This document shows positions 5,964 through 6,793 of a DNA stretch of 6,793 nt, piece after piece. The notes beneath the pieces were generated by a model. That model was not told the DNA's origin. It saw nothing but the letters and a program-made list of their open reading frames with translations, and did not search any database. Location of the stretch: the NCBI GenBank assembly GCA_015520865.1, contig WAPE01000069.1:1-6793 (forward strand). Direction: 5' to 3'. The DNA comes from Candidatus Iainarchaeum sp. (GTDB lineage: Archaea > Iainarchaeota > Iainarchaeia > JAADDC01). Every line of letters starts with the position of its first letter. Within the stretch, counting starts at the first letter, position 1. Made by a program: the position numbers and the translations under genes.

Positions 5964-6793
5964 ACCATACCCACCTCCTCCAGGATATCTAGGACCTTCT
6001 TTCTATCGAGTTTCACCTCATTGAGTATCGTGTAACGGTTTCTTAAACGAGGTGCCAGGATTACGGCATCTGCATAAAGATCTTCGTCGATGCCGATCTC
6101 CTCGAGCCGAGTAGGATGGTTGGCTTCTAGAAGGACCCTTCTTACCCACTTCCAATTCCTCCCCTGAAGGTACGCTGTGAATATCGTGTTCATTCCTACC
6201 TGTAGACCGTGAAGACCTGGTTTTTCGCCACTTTGTATCCTTAGGAGGTCTAGAGCGTGGGATATGAGGTGCTCCGAACCGGAAGCCGGTCTGGAACTTC
6301 CCTGGATCCCTATACCTCCGCCACAGAGGATGAGGGACTCCAGGAGAACGTGAACCCCGGGAGGTGTTGTTATCTTCCTTCTCCAAGTAACCGCATGGGA
6401 AACGGCGAACTTCGTAAGCTTATAGGTAAGGACCCCAAAGTATTCTCCCGTTCGCTTATGTCCCAGCCACCAATCGTAAAGGGATGAGTACTTTGCAACT
6501 ACGTCGCCAAATCCAGCAAGTATGTATCTCTTTGGAGCCATAGAAAGGATATCATAATCGAGGAGGATAGCATGGGGTGGATGGTGTATAAGGGATAACC
6601 TACCGGAGGAGGTAAACAACGAGATCGCCGGGGATGCAATCCCATCGGAGGAGGGAAGGGTTGGAACGAGAACGTAGGGGATGCCCCAGCGCTTTGACAG
6701 GTATTTGGCAGAATCTAAATTTTTTCCACCTCCCACTCCAACAACAACGTCATACCCGTCGTTTTCTATGTTATCAAGGACTTCCTTTACGGG
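5960..6793 (-). CDS. egsA: sn-Glycerol-1-phosphate dehydrogenase (G1PDH), 5' end outside window
   Basis: This enzyme reduces dihydroxyacetone phosphate with NAD(P)H to sn-glycerol-1-phosphate, which sets the stereochemistry of archaeal lipids. The frame is open to the right edge, so 277 C-terminal residues are present and roughly 70-80 N-terminal residues (part of the nucleotide-binding half) are missing; the family is about 350 long. Motifs in fragment numbering are VVVGVGGGKNLDSAKY (16-31), VPTLPSSDGIASP (43-55), GFGDVVAKYSSLYDW (94-108), GSEHLISHALD (172-182) and GLHGLQVGM (193-201). Asp97, His175 (or 179) and His195 are the likely zinc ligands by analogy with glycerol dehydrogenase. The PSSDGIASP form separates it from bacterial GldA. 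It overlaps the next gene, GGGP synthase, by 4 nt and would be co-translated with it. Confidence 0.93.
   Translation of the reverse strand, partial: PVKEVLDNIENDGYDVVVGVGGGKNLDSAKYLSKRWGIPYVLVPTLPSSDGIASPAISLFTSSGRLSLIHHPPHAILLDYDILSMAPKRYILAGFGDVVAKYSSLYDWWLGHKRTGEYFGVLTYKLTKFAVSHAVTWRRKITTPPGVHVLLESLILCGGGIGIQGSSRPASGSEHLISHALDLLRIQSGEKPGLHGLQVGMNTIFTAYLQGRNWKWVRRVLLEANHPTRLEEIGIDEDLYADAVILAPRLRNRYTILNEVKLDRKKVLDILEEVGMV
5972..5981 (-). promoter_or_regulatory. Strong ribosome binding site of the GGGP synthase gene
   Basis: Read on the minus strand this is GGAGGAGGTG, which contains AGGAGGTG, a full complement to the CACCTCCT end of archaeal 16S rRNA. It ends 8 nt before ATG 5963. It lies inside the last codons of the dehydrogenase gene, so those codons encode both the protein C-terminus and the next gene's ribosome site. 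It is the clearest such site in the window and fixes the start of the synthase. Confidence 0.85.

Noticed and set aside
6018..6386. Second minus-strand frame of 122 codons inside the G1PDH gene
   Set aside because: It is a frame-shifted reading of a gene whose true frame shows all family motifs; its translation is low-complexity and Arg/Pro/Ser-rich.
1..6793. tRNA, rRNA, CRISPR array, toxin-antitoxin or defence genes
   Set aside because: Almost all bases belong to eight recognised genes, and the largest spacer is 22 nt; nothing resembling these elements was seen.

Overview
This window is archaeal chromosomal DNA. The evidence is the gene content: adjacent genes for glycerol-1-phosphate dehydrogenase and geranylgeranylglyceryl-phosphate synthase (the two enzymes that begin archaeal ether-lipid synthesis), an archaeal-type SRP54, a TrmY/Pus10 pair for the tRNA T-loop, and a prepilin/preflagellin-type peptidase. 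The proteins are rich in Lys, Glu and Arg, and Arg is mostly coded AGG/AGA. That composition is common in thermophiles, but it is only suggestive. The phylum cannot be fixed by eye. Some SRP54 motif variants (Tyr in the P-loop, Pro-Ala-Asp before the GQ motif) point away from the best-studied euryarchaea.

Layout. The plus strand from 2 to 4164 is one tightly packed run: ftsY (3' part only), srp54, trmY, pus10 and an A24 membrane peptidase. Each gene overlaps the next or is separated by at most 2 nt. The minus strand from 6793 down to 4121 is a second run: G1P dehydrogenase (5' end outside the window), GGGP synthase and rtcA. The two runs converge and overlap tail to tail by 44 bp (4121-4164). 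Nearly every base is coding. The only real spacer is 22 nt (5180-5201), between the GGGP synthase and rtcA genes. There are no RNA genes, CRISPR arrays, insertion sequences or long non-coding stretches.

How the genes fit together. FtsY and SRP54 form the co-translational membrane-targeting GTPase pair. The A24 peptidase at the far end of the same run would act on membrane-inserted pilin or archaellin precursors. Between them, Pus10 is expected to make pseudouridine 54 (and often 55) in tRNA, and TrmY to N1-methylate pseudouridine 54, so these are two consecutive steps on the same nucleotide. On the other strand, G1P dehydrogenase makes sn-glycerol-1-phosphate and GGGP synthase joins it to a geranylgeranyl chain. 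RtcA, an RNA 3'-phosphate cyclase, follows them.

Most of this is recognisable core archaeal machinery. The points most worth a second look are the gene grouping, an exact 29-nt repeat shared by ftsY and srp54 that lies at the very edge of the window, variant active-site residues in SRP54 and TrmY, the convergent overlap, and a possible leaderless internal promoter for rtcA. No clearly new biological system was found.
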